A stretch of 64,000 nt of DNA from Bondarzewia mesenterica (GCA_004802705.1 SGPL01000092.1:1-64000), one strand, 5' to 3'; positions 33,472-47,563 are shown, counted from the first letter of the stretch. The notes: generated by a model not told the origin, from the letters alone. Translations and numbers: made by a program.

Positions 33472-34063
33472 TCAACGTTTCGCCCCTTGAAGGCATTGCA
33501 TGGAGAATTCAGCATGACTACGACTTGAAACCTATCATCAGGAATAGTGAAAAATCAAAAGTCGAGGTTTGGCGCGACTAAGTGTTAACAAATGCGAGCA
33601 AAGAATTCGGAGTGCACATACCGAGAACCTCAGAGTCAGACTACAATACAGTGCACCACACTCCAACTGGTGCGCTAGGTAAAGTACTCACCACCCAAGT
33701 GAAACTTCTGGGAAGGTCGCCATGAAGACTAGGTACAGCTAGGTACGATATATCTACCCTGCCAAATGCTCACTGCTCACCTTCCCAAGTGCCAGCGCGC
33801 AAACACCAATTCAAACGAACACGCTCCGTTATCACCTCGCCGTTTCCTGTGACTGCGTTGTCAACATGAGGAGAACTATCTGGACCACCTGTCAAAAGAA
33901 ATGGTGAGTAATGAGTAAGATAATGAGATGCTCGCATCCCGCTGTTGCAGAATAGCACTTAGACTAGCACAGTGCGCACAACACTCTGATTGACTTGAAC
34001 GGCAGAGAATTCGAGTCTTCGACCTTGAAGTTGTTCTACATCAGAAGATGAGATGGAGCTCAT
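33472..34063 (-). CDS. Candidate five-exon gene for an 87-aa protein
   Basis: Exons 34063-34024, 33888-33781, 33728-33692, 33641-33623 and 33531-33472 all have GT..AG borders and compatible phases. They give MSSISSSDVEQLQGGPDSS.., a central VITERVRLNWCLRAGTWEG, FMATFPEVSLGCLTLRF and SSRSHAEFSMQCLQGAKR before TGA. The middle exon in particular has coding character and perfect borders. No family is recognised. Consistent phase over four introns is encouraging, but in a short protein it can arise by chance. Confidence 0.35.
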
Positions 34064-34911
34064 AAGTTAAAAACGGTATCTGGCATATCAGATGTCGGCC
34101 CGCCGGACCGCCGGATTCAATACAAACTGGGAGCCGGTTTAGCTTTTCAACTACTATCTACTTCTTCACTACTACGAGGTCTTTGCACGGTTGATGGTCA
34201 CTCAGGCCTGTTTGCAAGCCGTAAGTCTCCGCAGTCAATTCTGAGAATCGCGTTATAGGATGGACCTTGACAGAGCGGTTCTCAGGTGAGTTTGGTGCGT
34301 GATGGGGCTAATAGCACGACGACGAAAGCTATATCTTAGGCACTATGATATGCATCCGCTGAGCTGGCACCTACGAAAGCGGTTGTGCTTTTCATCGCTG
34401 TCAGCATTCGGCAAAGCGTCATATTCTAAATATCAGTCCCATGCTGTCCCATGTCGGTGCTTACTCGGTTCTCGGAGTCTATGTCGCTTTACTACTTGCA
34501 GTTCACGCCAGCACCCCCTTTCAAGAACTGGTACGGCGAAGAGTTTTTCCTGAATTTGCAGCATCTGATCTCTTGTGATCCAGATTCCAATCACAAGTGT
34601 CAGCCGGCGACAACCTGGATCCTAAGTAGTCTCCGTGGTTGACCATACAGAAGACAGTCGTTCTGTATTAGATCCTAAGTACTTAGAAGACGCCAGGAAG
34701 ACACTATGCGCTTCCTTGATCGGGTCAAGTGGGTTACTAAGTGTGCGCCTGACACTTGCTCGCATCCGATACGACTGTGTTCCCTGATGCGTTACTTGAC
34801 GGTTCGATGTTCTCAGGTTATCCGTTTGACTTAAAAGTGTGAGTCCCTGCAACCCTTCATTCCCATCGTCCTCAAACTCTTTCAGTCTGTACTTCTCCAC
34901 TGCAACTCGGA
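34064..34911. other. No gene seen; upstream region of the SDR gene
   Basis: Lies between the start of the minus-strand candidate gene and the SDR start. Frames such as 34451-34642 have no motif. Confidence 0.45.
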
Positions 34912-36188
34912 ATGGCATCCCAAACCAAGGGCGTTGCACTTGTCACAGGGGCCGCACGAGGCATCGGTCGCGCGATCGTCCTTCGATTGGCCTCAGATGG
35001 ATTTGACGTCGCGATCAACGATATTGCCACCAACGTAGAAGGCCTGAAGTCTGTCGTGTTTGAGATTGAAAAGCTTGGTCGCAGAGCAGTCTACATCATT
35101 GCGGATGTGTCGCAAGAGACAGCGGTAGAAGGGATGGTTTCGGAGGTGGTGCGAAAATTGGGTGGACTGGATGTTGTATGCTTCAAAACTTCTCAACCAA
35201 GCTGTAACATGGCTTGATTGATATCTCTTAGATGGTAGCAAATGCAGGGATTGCGCTATTAAAGAGTATCGACGACAGTGAGTTCATTTTCTCCCGTGTT
35301 ACAACCTGTTGTGCTCATCATGCAACCCAGCCACGGCCACCGATCTTGACCGCGTACTCGCTGTGAACGTTCGTGGAACGTTTCTGTGCTATAAGTACGC
35401 GGGAAGGCAAATGATTGCTCAAGGAAGAGGAGGGAGAATTATTGGTTAAATGTTCTCACTTGTCGATCGACCGTGTAAGATATTGATTTCTTTTTCTTGG
35501 TTAGGTGCATGCTCTGGTTCAGGGAAGAAAGGTGATACCTCTATCTTTCACTGACAAACCCATCTCACGTTTTCTTCTAGGCCAACAATCATTGTGCGCA
35601 TATTCGGCGAGCAAGTTCGGTGTCCGTGCTCTTACTCAATGCGCAGGTTAGCAGTCCGATAGTGGTGCTAGCACCTTCGCTGATCGTTCCTGTCGCATCA
35701 GCACTGGAAATGGGAAAACATGGAATCACAGTCAATGCGTATGCTCCAGGTCCTGTCAAAACCCAAATGTGTACGTTTCTTCATATTTTTATCTGGACAT
35801 ACTTGACCCTCTGCACCATATCAGATGATGACCTCGAAATTATCATTGGTGGGCCGCCTGGTGCGCTTGAGGCTGAAGTAAAACAATGATTTTCTGTCAG
35901 TAATTGAAGAGATAATTAACGCTCCTGCGGCATAGCTGAATAAGGAAGCAGCCTTGGGGCGCGTCGCTGAGGCGAACGATATTGCCGCGATAGCATCTTT
36001 CCTTGCTTCAGCAGATTCTCAGCTCATCACTGGTAAGGTTCTTTTGATCATGTGCTTCTCCCCTTCGCTGATACCCAATGCTCCCTATCAATTAGGCCAA
36101 TGCGTAGGTTCTAAATGCTTCATTTCATCTTGCATTGCTTACTGGAATTTAATAGATAAACGTTGATGGGGGTCGGGAGTTCGACTGA
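34912..36188 (+). CDS. Short-chain dehydrogenase/reductase (classical SDR)
   Basis: Ten exons join in phase to 258 aa: 34912-35175, 35232-35277, 35331-35444, 35505-35531, 35581-35646, 35702-35770, 35825-35877, 35936-36032, 36096-36103 (8 nt) and 36156-36188. Motifs: the NAD(P)-binding TGAARGIG at residues 13-19, IADVSQ before the NAG at 92-94, catalytic Tyr158 and Lys162 in YSASK, then NAYAPGPVKTQM and the C-terminal ITGQCINVDGGREF. Size and motifs fit classical SDRs such as acetoin/diacetyl reductases. They reduce a carbonyl or oxidise an alcohol with NAD(P)H; the substrate cannot be told. No targeting signal, so probably cytosolic. The penultimate 8-nt exon encodes part of Gly plus Gln-Cys and is needed to join ITG to INVDGG. 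Confidence 0.88.
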
Positions 36189-36756
36189 GGTGAAAGCATG
36201 CATTGAAGGGAGATAATAAGTACAGCCAAATGCGAGCTTTGTTTTTTTGCCGTATGTATTCTCTCCCTCATCCCATCTGTGAGAATCGGAAATTAGCGCG
36301 CCGAAGACTTGATCAAGATGCTTCCGGAGACTCCTGACTCGCAGGGAGCACCTGCCATTGACTTTAAACCTAAAGCCTGTTGAAATCCCTAAGCTAAGTT
36401 AACTAGATAATGTGAAAATGCTTTTTGAAGGGCCTTCAAGCTTCGTACATACACGGTTCCAATAGGCTTCGAGATTTCGAGGTACTTCAAGTTTCTGTCA
36501 GTTGAACTGGATCTACTTTTTGTGACGTAATGCTCGTCACATGCAAAACTTCAGACGGTCCGCACTTGGTCTACCAGGTATCTTCTTGTCTCCCAAATAC
36601 ATATCGTCTGGGCTCCTCCAGGATAATGCCAAGCTATTAATATCTGATTATCTGCTATTCGAGTTCTGGGGAAAACATTTTTGTGCAGCAAATCTCCCAG
36701 TTCTACACGCATTGTCATCTCGGAGCTTCTGGTCGATCTCAATACGAGGAGATTGA
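36189..36756. other. No gene seen; may hide the first exon of the F-box gene
   Basis: The F-box frame downstream has no ATG before its F-box, so a short coding exon should lie here. A 71-codon frame from ATG 36541 (MQNFRRSALG..) is one candidate, with a possible GT donor after its first 16 bases. Confidence 0.4.
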
Positions 36757-38340
36757 AAATGCTTCTTCGAACCAAAACCAGGCGAGACATTCAATGCTCT
36801 GATTTTGAATAGATCTATTCACGCATTGCCGAACAGTATTGATCACCTGCTCCAGTCACAGTTTCATTCACCCATCTCCCGTTTACCTGTCGAGATCTTG
36901 ACAATCGTATTTCGCCATCTCACTTTCGTTACCGTCCAACAAACACTCGCAGTTTCTAACTCTGTTTGTGGGTTCGACCCGAGTTGGATCTCAGTTATAG
37001 CCGTTTGCCGTCGATGGCGCGATATAGCCCTTGCAACTCCCTTCCTATGGTCCTGCATCGTCTTCACATATCCAGGACTTACGAGGATCATGGTTGAGCG
37101 TTCCAAGGAGGTACCTATTGTCATTTTGTTGAGTGCTTCTGAATGCTCGGCTATGCTTAGGACAAATCTTGGTCTTGGTCTTGCTCACGCCAGTCGTGCA
37201 AGGGAAATTGATCTTCAGCTTCACCCTGATCTCATGGAAGACGTTTTTTCTGGAGATGTTCAGATTGGGCCCCTCCTTGAGATACTTCGCCTTTCCGCGC
37301 CGCGTGGAGACAGAAATCTCGTAACTCTACCTTCCTCTCTTATCCCTGAAATGTTGCCACGCCTCCGCGTTCTCTCGTTGCAAGGGATCGGGTTATTCCT
37401 CGATACTCACCTCATCCCCAACCTTACCGAACTAGGTCTGCACGACTTCCACCCTGATTCGAAACTCAGCATAGAACAGCTGCTCTACGCGCTGGAACCC
37501 TTAGGACAGTTGCACAGCATCGAGCTTTCGCGCGTTACTCGGGTGTCTTCGCCTGGCACTGCAGAAGCATCCTTCCTGTCGAGCGCATGCTCACTTATCG
37601 CACTGCCTTCCCTAAGCCACCTGGAATTCGTCACATCCAGCGGCACTCATGATCTTATCCGCTTTATGAACCAGATTCAAATTCCCAACCAACGTTCCAT
37701 TGTATTGGAATCTACTCTCTTCTCCGCAGAAGAATTCTCTGTAGCCGGTGCTTTACGGCCGTTGTATTGCTCGAGCGAACGACCGCTGCGTAGCTTCGGC
37801 GTGCTTTTTAACACGGCACCCTTCGTCATATATGGATCAACGGGTGCAAACTTTGTATCGGACGTCGAATCGGAGACCTCCTTTGAGGTCAAACTCTCCG
37901 TCTGGGGAGAGTGGATAATCATTGATCGTGCGCACACGGCTCTCATGGAGTTGTGCGACCAACTCTTCTTGGACGATGTACAGTCACTGCAACTGCGCGG
38001 ACTTTGTTCCGAATTCATATACATGCAAGCAATGATGCCCGTACTTGCCCGGATGCGAAACGTAACAGATATCGAGATCAATGGTGATCGTAGGGCCATA
38101 GCTGCCTTCGTTGATGCGCTATTTCCAGATGTCGGATTACGCTTTCCGAACCTGCAGAAGTTGGAGATATGGTATGAAGGATGCATGGAGGAAAGAGATT
38201 TTGAGCAGCTCGTCGATTGTGTCCATGCCAGGCGTAAGGTACCAGAGGTAGCTGACTCGTTGGAGCTGACGCTGGATGGGTATCGCGTGCCGCAGGACTC
38301 TTTGGAAAATTTTGAGAGCTTGACTGAGTATAGGGATTGA
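36757..38340 (+). CDS. F-box protein, 5' end unresolved
   Basis: An open frame from just after a stop at 36754-36756 to TGA at 38338-38340 carries an N-terminal F-box (ISRLPVEILTIVFRHL, then SWISVIAVCRRWRDIALATP and LWSCIVF). After it come about 430 residues of leucine-rich, LRR-like sequence (MLPRLRVLSLQGIGLFLD, LTELGLHDFHPDSKL). This is the layout of the large mushroom F-box family: substrate-binding subunits of SCF ubiquitin ligases that bind Skp1 through the F-box. There is no in-frame ATG upstream of the F-box, so translation must start on an upstream exon I could not place, or the gene is 5'-truncated. The frame is otherwise undamaged. Confidence 0.75.
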   Translation, partial: KCFFEPKPGETFNALILNRSIHALPNSIDHLLQSQFHSPISRLPVEILTIVFRHLTFVTVQQTLAVSNSVCGFDPSWISVIAVCRRWRDIALATPFLWSCIVFTYPGLTRIMVERSKEVPIVILLSASECSAMLRTNLGLGLAHASRAREIDLQLHPDLMEDVFSGDVQIGPLLEILRLSAPRGDRNLVTLPSSLIPEMLPRLRVLSLQGIGLFLDTHLIPNLTELGLHDFHPDSKLSIEQLLYALEPLGQLHSIELSRVTRVSSPGTAEASFLSSACSLIALPSLSHLEFVTSSGTHDLIRFMNQIQIPNQRSIVLESTLFSAEEFSVAGALRPLYCSSERPLRSFGVLFNTAPFVIYGSTGANFVSDVESETSFEVKLSVWGEWIIIDRAHTALMELCDQLFLDDVQSLQLRGLCSEFIYMQAMMPVLARMRNVTDIEINGDRRAIAAFVDALFPDVGLRFPNLQKLEIWYEGCMEERDFEQLVDCVHARRKVPEVADSLELTLDGYRVPQDSLENFESLTEYRD

Positions 38341-39114
38341 TACGGACGTAGACGCTCGCTTCAATGTCATCAGTGTAGGTATGCACATCCTAACACATTC
38401 GAAGTTCACTGCCTTTGCTCATTGGTACCCTGAACAGACCAGTTTCTGATTTTTATTATCTGATTTTGGAGGATTTTTAGTTTCCTTAACTTCTCCTTTC
38501 TTATGATCAATCGATTTTTACTCGTTCTTCGGCGAAATCACCAGAGGTAACGGGTCCCTAATTGCCAAGGCAAGCGAGCGTCAGAGGCGGTGGATTAACC
38601 AGGCATGGAGTATTCCACGACTACAACGACAATTCTCTGAGCAAGGGTCATTAATGGCCGACCTGCACAGAGGCTAGTGAGGTGTTGATGCTCACATGGC
38701 CTCGGATTCTGGGGGTTTGTGGGATTGGCTCGTGCGGATGTGATCCATAACTCGGCAGGAGCCGATGTGGTGATCGAAAGACATTCCGCGGCATGGTCTG
38801 CGCGACTCGGTACAAGTTGTCTCATGTCTGCGTGCTGCTTCGCTTGAAGGCAACCGAGGTGAGTGCTGAGTGAGTACTAGTCATAGAGGGCTTCAAAGTG
38901 ATTATATGCGAAGGGCCGATGCCCGCAGATCTAGGTAAGTTATCGATTGTAGGGCCTGGCGAGGTGGATTGTTGCTGACTGATCGACTTACTCATCCAAT
39001 TCTGACTAGATCCTTCAATCAAACCGGAGGATATAAGACAGCATTGCTCTGGAGGCTATCTATCATACCATTATCGTGGTTGTCGCCCTTTCAGTGCATC
39101 TTATTCACAACCCC
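38341..39114. other. No gene seen; upstream region of the OYE gene
   Basis: About 770 bp with short frames only. A GAGTGAGTACTAGTCATAG stretch and AT-rich patches occur, but no site can be named. Confidence 0.45.
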
Positions 39115-40453
<1,339 letters not shown>

Positions 40454-42094
40454 AGGCTGATCACCTACTTCTTCCGGCATGCATTCTATGTGCATCTCAC
40501 CATTTCCATACCACCTAGAAATAAATAGACCATGATGTTCGACCTTGATGGAAGACTCCATGAACTGCAGCAATTTACGATGAAAAAGAACCACGCAGCA
40601 GCCTGAATCATTCACTGGTGCGACACACGAAGCGTACGACGGGCGGACCCGTCCACTCAAGCCATACTTCCGAAGAAGTTATGGTCTGTGCTCGAATCGA
40701 ACGAGTCAAGAAGTCTCACGAGAATATGCCAGAAGAGGGAGATATCAGTCAACTCAAGAGCAGACTATGTGACGTACTAAATCGAAACAAGGTACTTATA
40801 TTGTGGAAACCTCGTCGGCGGCAATGCGGCCGCGCGTCAAAATGAGTGGGAGGGAGCTGTGCACTACATCAAATATTTAGAGACGCAGATGTCACTGTTG
40901 GCGCCCGAAGCAAAGGGTGAAGCGACTTGACCGGGAAAGCCAAGGACCAGTGCCCCACAGACTGCTGAGATCAAACTTTGATCAGCTTCGAGCGTGCTCA
41001 TTTGATGTAAGTACGGTCAAGATATGCGAGGACGGCTCCAAACTCAATGAATTCGACAGAACGACAGAAGGGGACAATTTGATAGGGTGATGGGTATTGT
41101 TCGTTACGATGACATACAGTACACCTTGAAACGCCAATGGGTTTAGCAGAGCACATGGACAAACTCTGACCTTGACACCCAACTCTAGGCCGAGATGTTC
41201 TAAATCCTGGAGCTCTGAGTTGGGTCCAAGACTCGAGGCCTATCATCTTCTTACTTTGATCTTCTTTCCTTGCTCTACGTTTGATGGATTGCAAGTGCGT
41301 GCTTCCAAGTCCCCTTGAATTTACTCTGCAAGCGAATTGCATTAGCAAAAACCAAAGCAATTGCGGCTGAGTTGTCATGCGAACGTGAAACGGTGATGCG
41401 CTTGTGGAGATAGAACAGGAATAGCACATCAATTGCAGCTCTCGCACTGGCTAGCTTGGTTTCGGGATGAGTCCGACGACGTCATCCATCTAGAGCTACG
41501 TAACATGTTGAGCGCTCACCATTACGCCTCCGTATCTGAAGAGATTAGCAGAGTCCGACCTTCGAGGCTCTCTGTCGACCACTTTCCGGCGATATTCACG
41601 GCGAGAGGCAAGCGAGAGTATCGAAGAACCGAAAGCGAGGCAATAACAACAAAAGCAGTTGACGATGACTTGGAGGTTAAATAACAGCAGTAAATGTTAT
41701 ATGGAATTTTCGGGGTCATGTGTGCATTTTTTTGTGACAGGTGTTGAGCTCCGCCAACCTGAGCGTTGCCCAGCGTTCCCAGGACGGCGCGCTGAGACTG
41801 CGGAAGCTGAAGTCATCCACCGGCGCTTGAGAGGTTGATGACTGGATTGACAGCCAAGACGAGGATATAAGGGAAAGGTGCACCTACAACAAGGACAAAA
41901 AAAAAATTGAAGGTAATCAGCATTACGTTTATTGAAATTGGTAGGAATTACGAGTTGTGCATAACTTCCCCATATTGACGGAGCGCTATTCTTGTCTCCG
42001 ACAAGAAATTAGTGCACTGGTCTGTTATAAGAATGGTTGCAAGGTGGCCTCGCGAGCGTTGGTATGCGTCTAGAGGAAAAAAGAGACAAAAGAG
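40454..42094. other. No convincing gene
   Basis: 1.6 kb with short frames. One from 40618 (75 aa, KRTTGGPVHSSHTSEEV..) and 40998-41447 minus lack motifs and exon partners. An A-rich run is at 41903-41912. Confidence 0.4.
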
Positions 42095-44071
42095 ATGTCG
42101 TCGAGTGAGACGAGCTGGCTCAGGGACATGTCTAAGGGGCTGGCCGTGGCTGAGTCCCTAAAATGGATCTGGCAGCGCTTGACTGGTTCCTTTTCCTCCC
42201 ACTCTTCCTCCTCGACCACCACCTCTCGTCGCCGCCGTCGACGACGAGTTCGCCTATCGCTCTCTGAACTTCCCTTAATATCTCGTTTTGAAGATCGCAT
42301 GGAGTCAGCTGGAAACGAGTCTCCACCATTGAGGCAAACTATCCTGGGTTCGTTCTTGCGGTCCCGTCCTCGCGGCACTTCCCAATCACACCCTTCCCCC
42401 ATCGATCCAACTCGCGATTCGCCACCACCACCACCTCTCCAGACCCCCATCATACCCATGCCACCTTCTCCAAACGCCGCTGGTCAAAGACGTCGGCCTG
42501 CAGCCGCACCAGCACTTCAAACTTCAATTTCACATAATCTTCCATCACCTCATGGATTTTCTCAAATTCTTCGTCGTCGTCGCTCGGGCGGCGCACTTGT
42601 TACCAATACCACTCCCCAAATGCCAGTTGTCGCCAGGGCTTCGCCCGTAACCATGAACGCAACGGCCGCAGGTACAATGGGACTACCGATGAGCGCTCCA
42701 GCGCATGCCATGACCATGCCCCAACCAAGCCATCGCATACGTCTCGTGCCTCAGATTGACGGACGGCGGTCGCTACGCTTTGATCCCATCATGCGGGACG
42801 TTTTTGAGGGCGATTCCCCGCTTCGCATTGGGCGCTTTACCGATCGATCTGGGTTGGGTGTAGCAGCAGCTAACTCTCTTGGCTCAAACAAACTCGCTTT
42901 CAAGTCCAAAGTCGTCTCTCGCGCTCACGCGGAGGTGTGGTGCGAAGCGGGTGGAAAATTTCTCATCAAGGATACCAAGTCCTCGTCAGGCACCTTTCTC
43001 AATCATGTCCGACTTTCACTCGCGAACAACGAGTCGCAGCCGTTCGAGCTCAAGGATGGCGACACATTGCAGCTCGGGGTGGATTATCAGGGCGGTACGG
43101 AAGATATCTACAAATGTGTCAGAATTCGGATTGAGATCGGAAGGGAATGGCAGGCTGCAGCGAATGCGTTTAAGTACGTATCATATCTACTCCACAGTTC
43201 CGTGTTCCGCGTGCGTCGAGGACAGGGCGCAACTGGCATCCGTCATCCCTCCCATCTTTTTACATTCTTGCTTATTCTGTTCTCACGCATCTTCTCTCTA
43301 GTACGAATGCTTTACGGCAGCTTAAGGCCCTAGCCGAGCCTGATGCGAAGGGCAAAAAAGCCATGACCAAGGCCGGCTTCGCCGATTGCTGTATATGTGA
43401 GTCGGTGGTCTCCACGTCAGGACCGATGCTACAACTCGTTTTCAGGTCTTTTCGCCGTCTCCATCCAGCAAGCACTCTTCATTGCGCCATGCTCGCATGC
43501 ATTCCACTATAAATGCATCCGCCCGCTCTTAGAAACCCACCACCCCGCATTCTCATGCCCGCTCTGCCGGACTTTTGCCGATCTTGAACAAGACGTCGAA
43601 GTAGATGCGGTGTCAATTGATCTCGATGCAGAACCGAGGGCCCCTTCCGAGGACGGTGCAGATGCAGATATGATGACGCCTGCACTGAACCGAGAGCGTG
43701 ATGATGCGATGAACGGACTTGGCGCAGAGACGGAGGTGGAGAACGACGGTGCGGGTGGGTCCCGCAGCCGAAGAGCCAGACGGGGCGTGGGTGGAGGCGG
43801 GGACATATCTATGCCTGGCGGGATAGTAGACCTGACGGAACTCTCTGATGGAGACGCCGATATGGATGATATGGAGCACGATCACGAGCATCCTTTGCCA
43901 CCACTGCCGGAAGGTTCGCCCATCCCCATAGATCAGGAGGAGCTGGTCATACGCTCTAGGAGCGGATCGGTGGAGAGCGCGCTCGTTGGGCAGGGCAGTG
44001 GTGGTAGTGGCGAGGGCGTAGAAGCTAGGATTGTTGACGGAGAGGATAGGGCCGTGAAGAGAAAACGGTAG
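42095..44071 (+). CDS. dma1: FHA-RING E3 ubiquitin ligase (Dma1/Chfr/RNF8 type)
   Basis: Exons 42095-43173, 43302-43396 and 43446-44071 join in phase to 599 aa. The first 240 residues are basic and Pro/Ser-rich (RRRRRRR, SPPPPPLQTP). An FHA domain follows from about residue 240 to 350: PLRIGRFTDRSG, KSKVVSRAHAEVWCE, FLIKDTKSSSGTFLNHVRLS, LKDGDTLQLGVDYQGG. Then a RING finger from about residue 389: CCICLF, CSHAFHYKC and CPLC, built by joining exons 2 and 3. The tail is acidic with DLTELSDGDADMDDMEHDH and ends in basic VKRKR. FHA plus RING is diagnostic of Dma1/Dma2-type ligases, which bind phosphothreonine proteins and ubiquitinate them to hold mitosis and septation at checkpoints in yeasts. 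Which of the two yeast proteins it matches cannot be said. Confidence 0.9.
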
Positions 44072-45707
44072 GATGCGGTGGCTTGGATTTACCGACCAGT
44101 TTGGTTTCTTTTCTTTCTCTCTGTCTGTGAGAGTTTCGAGTCTTCGAGCCATGACACTCATAGCCTGCGTACACGATCGCAATATTTGTCACATCCCATC
44201 CCCAGTTTTTTCTACATGTTCCTTGTCTTGTTTGTGTGTTTTATAGTATTGGCGGGTAATCCTATTGCTTGTGTGTTGTACAGATAATCGGGCGAGTTAC
44301 GCCCGGTCTGATTAATGTATGACTTGCCCTTTCCCTCTCATTTCGAGTTCGCTTTTCGTCCTCAATCCCAAATACTTACTTTAACTTACGCAGGACTTCT
44401 GAACAGGACCCTCGGCCCGAACTCCCGGGCCATTTGAGCCGAAAGGTCATTCTCAAGTTCGTACGACATACTACTCATACTAACTGGTGGGCTCATTTTG
44501 CCATCGCTAGAAGATTTGAAGTCATTATGTGGTCTGTTCAGAGCTGTTCAGAGCAACTGGACCACATACATTGCCATTGACGCTATCATCTTTAGCAGGC
44601 GGTCTTAGTTCCTGGATCGACCTTGCCAACGTCATCTCCTGTCATCTCTTCTCGAACTCTGGCTGGACTACCGTTTCTCACTTAGCCAAGATCATCATTC
44701 TTTATCATATCCTTCTTATCTGCAGAACGTGTGCACGCCACTTACAGCATGATGGCGAACACAACTAACGTCGAGTCTGTCTATCGAAAAACCAAACATT
44801 GCACTGTCACTTCAAGGACTGTACTGACGGTACACCATCGCATCTCCTCAATTTATTTTCTCAATATCTCGATGCGTCGAATTCGGCTCAAACAACTCGT
44901 ATGTTTTTTCACGCTCTGGTGACACCTCAAAAGGTCTAATTCTGCCCGGTCGGGTACACACTCATTAATTGTTAGAGAAATCGCGAGACTCAGTGCTTTT
45001 TTTTCTATCACATCGCTTTGTCGAGGATTGCACAGTTTCCTCGCGCGTAACAACTTGTAAACTCTGTGCCTTGCGAGCCGACTGCACTACGGTGCAATTG
45101 CAAGAGCTATGTCGCGGAACACACTGCTCCTTCCGCTGCTGACTTTCATTCTGGAAAGTGGCGCGACAACGCATTTCTTGAGTGCGTATATCTTGGGCAG
45201 TCTTGCGCCATGAGGAAACGCTCGAGTGCCGCGGGCTTATGGCACCCCGCGAGACTGATCTCGATCTGTGATCACAGACATAAGGCTGCTATCTTGGCGA
45301 TTGAAGATATGTTGCCAAGATCGCTGGCAACTAGAATTCTCAAGTGAGCGTTCCTTTCATTCTCACTGAAACGGCCTGATGCTTTGAGTTGACAATGCCC
45401 GGAGCTTGATTATCGATATTGTACATGTGCCGCAAGTGGCGAAAATGTGGCGAGGGGATAATACCCTAAAATAAGCTTTGACAGAGGTGCGCAGTTTGCA
45501 TCGCGCTACCGTGATTGTTCTGTTATTCTCCACCACGTGAAGGTTTGTGGGGACCACTTTGTTACTCGCCGAAAGGGTATTAATATGACTGCGTGCCTCA
45601 TCTCTTCTCCAGAAAACCCATTGTCGATCTCACTGTTTTTCTCTAGCAAAGCGCACGCCTATAGCTTCATTCTCCGCCATTACCTGCCACTTCCTTAATA
45701 TACATCA
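44072..45707. other. No convincing gene
   Basis: 1.6 kb of short frames (44529-44768 and 45066-45347 are the longest). None has a motif. The last 200 bp, CT-rich with TTCTCTAGCAAAG, is probably the promoter of the next gene. Confidence 0.4.
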
Positions 45708-47563
45708 ATGTTGTCCTGCACGTCCTTCTCCGCGCCGCTGTCCACACAGCCCATTGCATCACGATCTACTCATGAAAATGGTGGTTTCCTGATGAATTCT
45801 GCGACAATGTTCGATGACGCGTAAGTCGCCGTGGCATTCGTGGCATTTTTTTTTCGTCTGTACCAACTATTCGTCCTTGCATCAGATGGAACGGAATAGT
45901 GGAGTCCCGTAACTTGGCTTGTAGGCAAGCAGGGACGCTCGAGTACGTCTGCATACCTTTGTTATCCGGTGGCTGGTTTTACTAAATGGTATCCAAGCAC
46001 AACATCGGGCATATCACAATACGATATCTTCGGAGCTGATCACGACCGGGACGGTGCTTCATTCTGGGGGGACGAAGACATCTATGAGATGCAATGTGCT
46101 TGGCACTTTTCACCACAACCCGATGCTCTCGACATTGACAAGTACGAGGGGCGCAAGGATGTGGCGCGTTCAAGTGCCATCAAGGCTCCCGCCGCCGCCG
46201 CTCAGATTGCTCTTGCCGTTGACTCGGGAAATGTTCCGTCCAGAGCCACCCAGAGTCCGTCGCTAGAAGACGCCCTCAGTTCATCGTCGTCCGAAGCCTC
46301 TCAGTGTGACCTGTCTGAGGCCACCCTTTCTACGACCCCGACGACCGTCCTAGAGTCGATCGAGGCTGATTCTCTCTCGCGCTCACCTAGTCCTTTGGAC
46401 GTTTCGAAAGTGTCGCTGTCTTCACTTCCTTTGTTCACCATTCCGCAGGTTGCGACGACCATCAGACGTTCTTGTTCCCTTCCTGCGGACAATGAGTATG
46501 TGGCTTTCCCATATTGATATTACACCGACCTGCTCACCCACCTTCCAGTTACCAGACAAACACGAACATTACTGTCTGCGGCATGCCACCTGCCCAGCCC
46601 ATGTATGAGCCAGCTCCCATACACCTGCCTATGGCTGTCCCATCCAGTACAGCGACACCGGATCCTAACCTAGTATGGGGGTTAAATGAGGACAATGTCA
46701 TGTACGTTTTCATTCTTCGATGTGTTGTAGCGACGAAGGGGAGCTTATGCGGTATGCTTCAGCACGTACGACCTGGTCGATGAAAACTCTAACGTAGTTT
46801 CCACGGTGGCCGATCAGGGTCGGTCTTCAGGAACGGTTGTCAGCGATGAGAATACTGAACCCCAGGTATCTCAGATGCCCATTAAATCGTGAGTGTGTAT
46901 AATCTGCCAACGTCAAAGTTACCGAAGCTCACGTCTTGCAGGGAGCACCACGCTTACTGGTCTTCTACCCGGTCCAACCCCCTCTCCCAGCCTCTCGCCA
47001 GCCCCTCTATATTGAATCGGAAACGGTCCGCGGAAGAATCTTCACAGTCTGTGTCGATTTCGTATTCCGCAGCGCTACGGGACAGTAATTTCGTCGAGCG
47101 CCTTATTGCACCGATCGCTGTCGCCGAGATCCTGTGTAAATGGGATCGGTGCAGCAACGCACATAGTATTCCAACAGAAAGATCGGAGGCCACCAATCAC
47201 CTGCGGAATTACCACGGCGTTCCAACTGCGCCAAACAATGAGAAGATTCTTATGCGTTGTAAGTGGGAGGGGTGTGCCAACCAGTATCAAATAGGAAGCT
47301 TGGCCAAGCATCTGAACACTCATCTTGAAGGCCAAAATTTCAGGTGCCGGATGTGTCGGAAGAAAGTGGTTCGGTTTGACAGCAGAAACCGCCATCTGCG
47401 CGATCTGTGTCCGGTTCGAAAGGAGAAGGATGCGTTGCGGAGATTGGCAGAGCTAGGTATCCTGCTCCCGATTCAGGGTCTAGGGCATTGGATACAGGGC
47501 GAGTTCATTAAGAGGCGCAAACTGGTGGATGGTTCAACAAGTGTGGAGGGGTCTCCAACTTGA
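45708..47563 (+). CDS. C2H2-like zinc-finger protein, paralogue of the 25.9-27.6 kb gene
   Basis: Exons 45708-45820, 45886-45942, 45998-46495, 46549-46701, 46763-46888 and 46942-47563 join in phase to 522 aa. The N-terminal 300 residues are Ser/Pro/Ala-rich with acidic patches (FWGDEDIYEMQ, LEDALSSSSSEASQ), the make-up of an activation region. The C-terminal part has three irregular fingers: CKWDRCSNAH..NHLRNYHGV, RCKWEGCANQYQIGSLAKHL and FRCRMCRKKVVRFDSRNRHL. A helical RRLAELGILLPI segment and basic KRRKLVDG follow. Finger order and the CKWEGC..GSLAKH core match the minus-strand gene near 26 kb, so the two arose by duplication followed by strong divergence outside the fingers. Likely a nuclear regulator; target unknown. 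Confidence 0.75.

Noticed and set aside
42070..42459. Minus-strand frame with Gly/Arg/Glu runs
   Set aside because: Shadow of the basic Pro/Ser-rich N-terminus of the FHA-RING gene.
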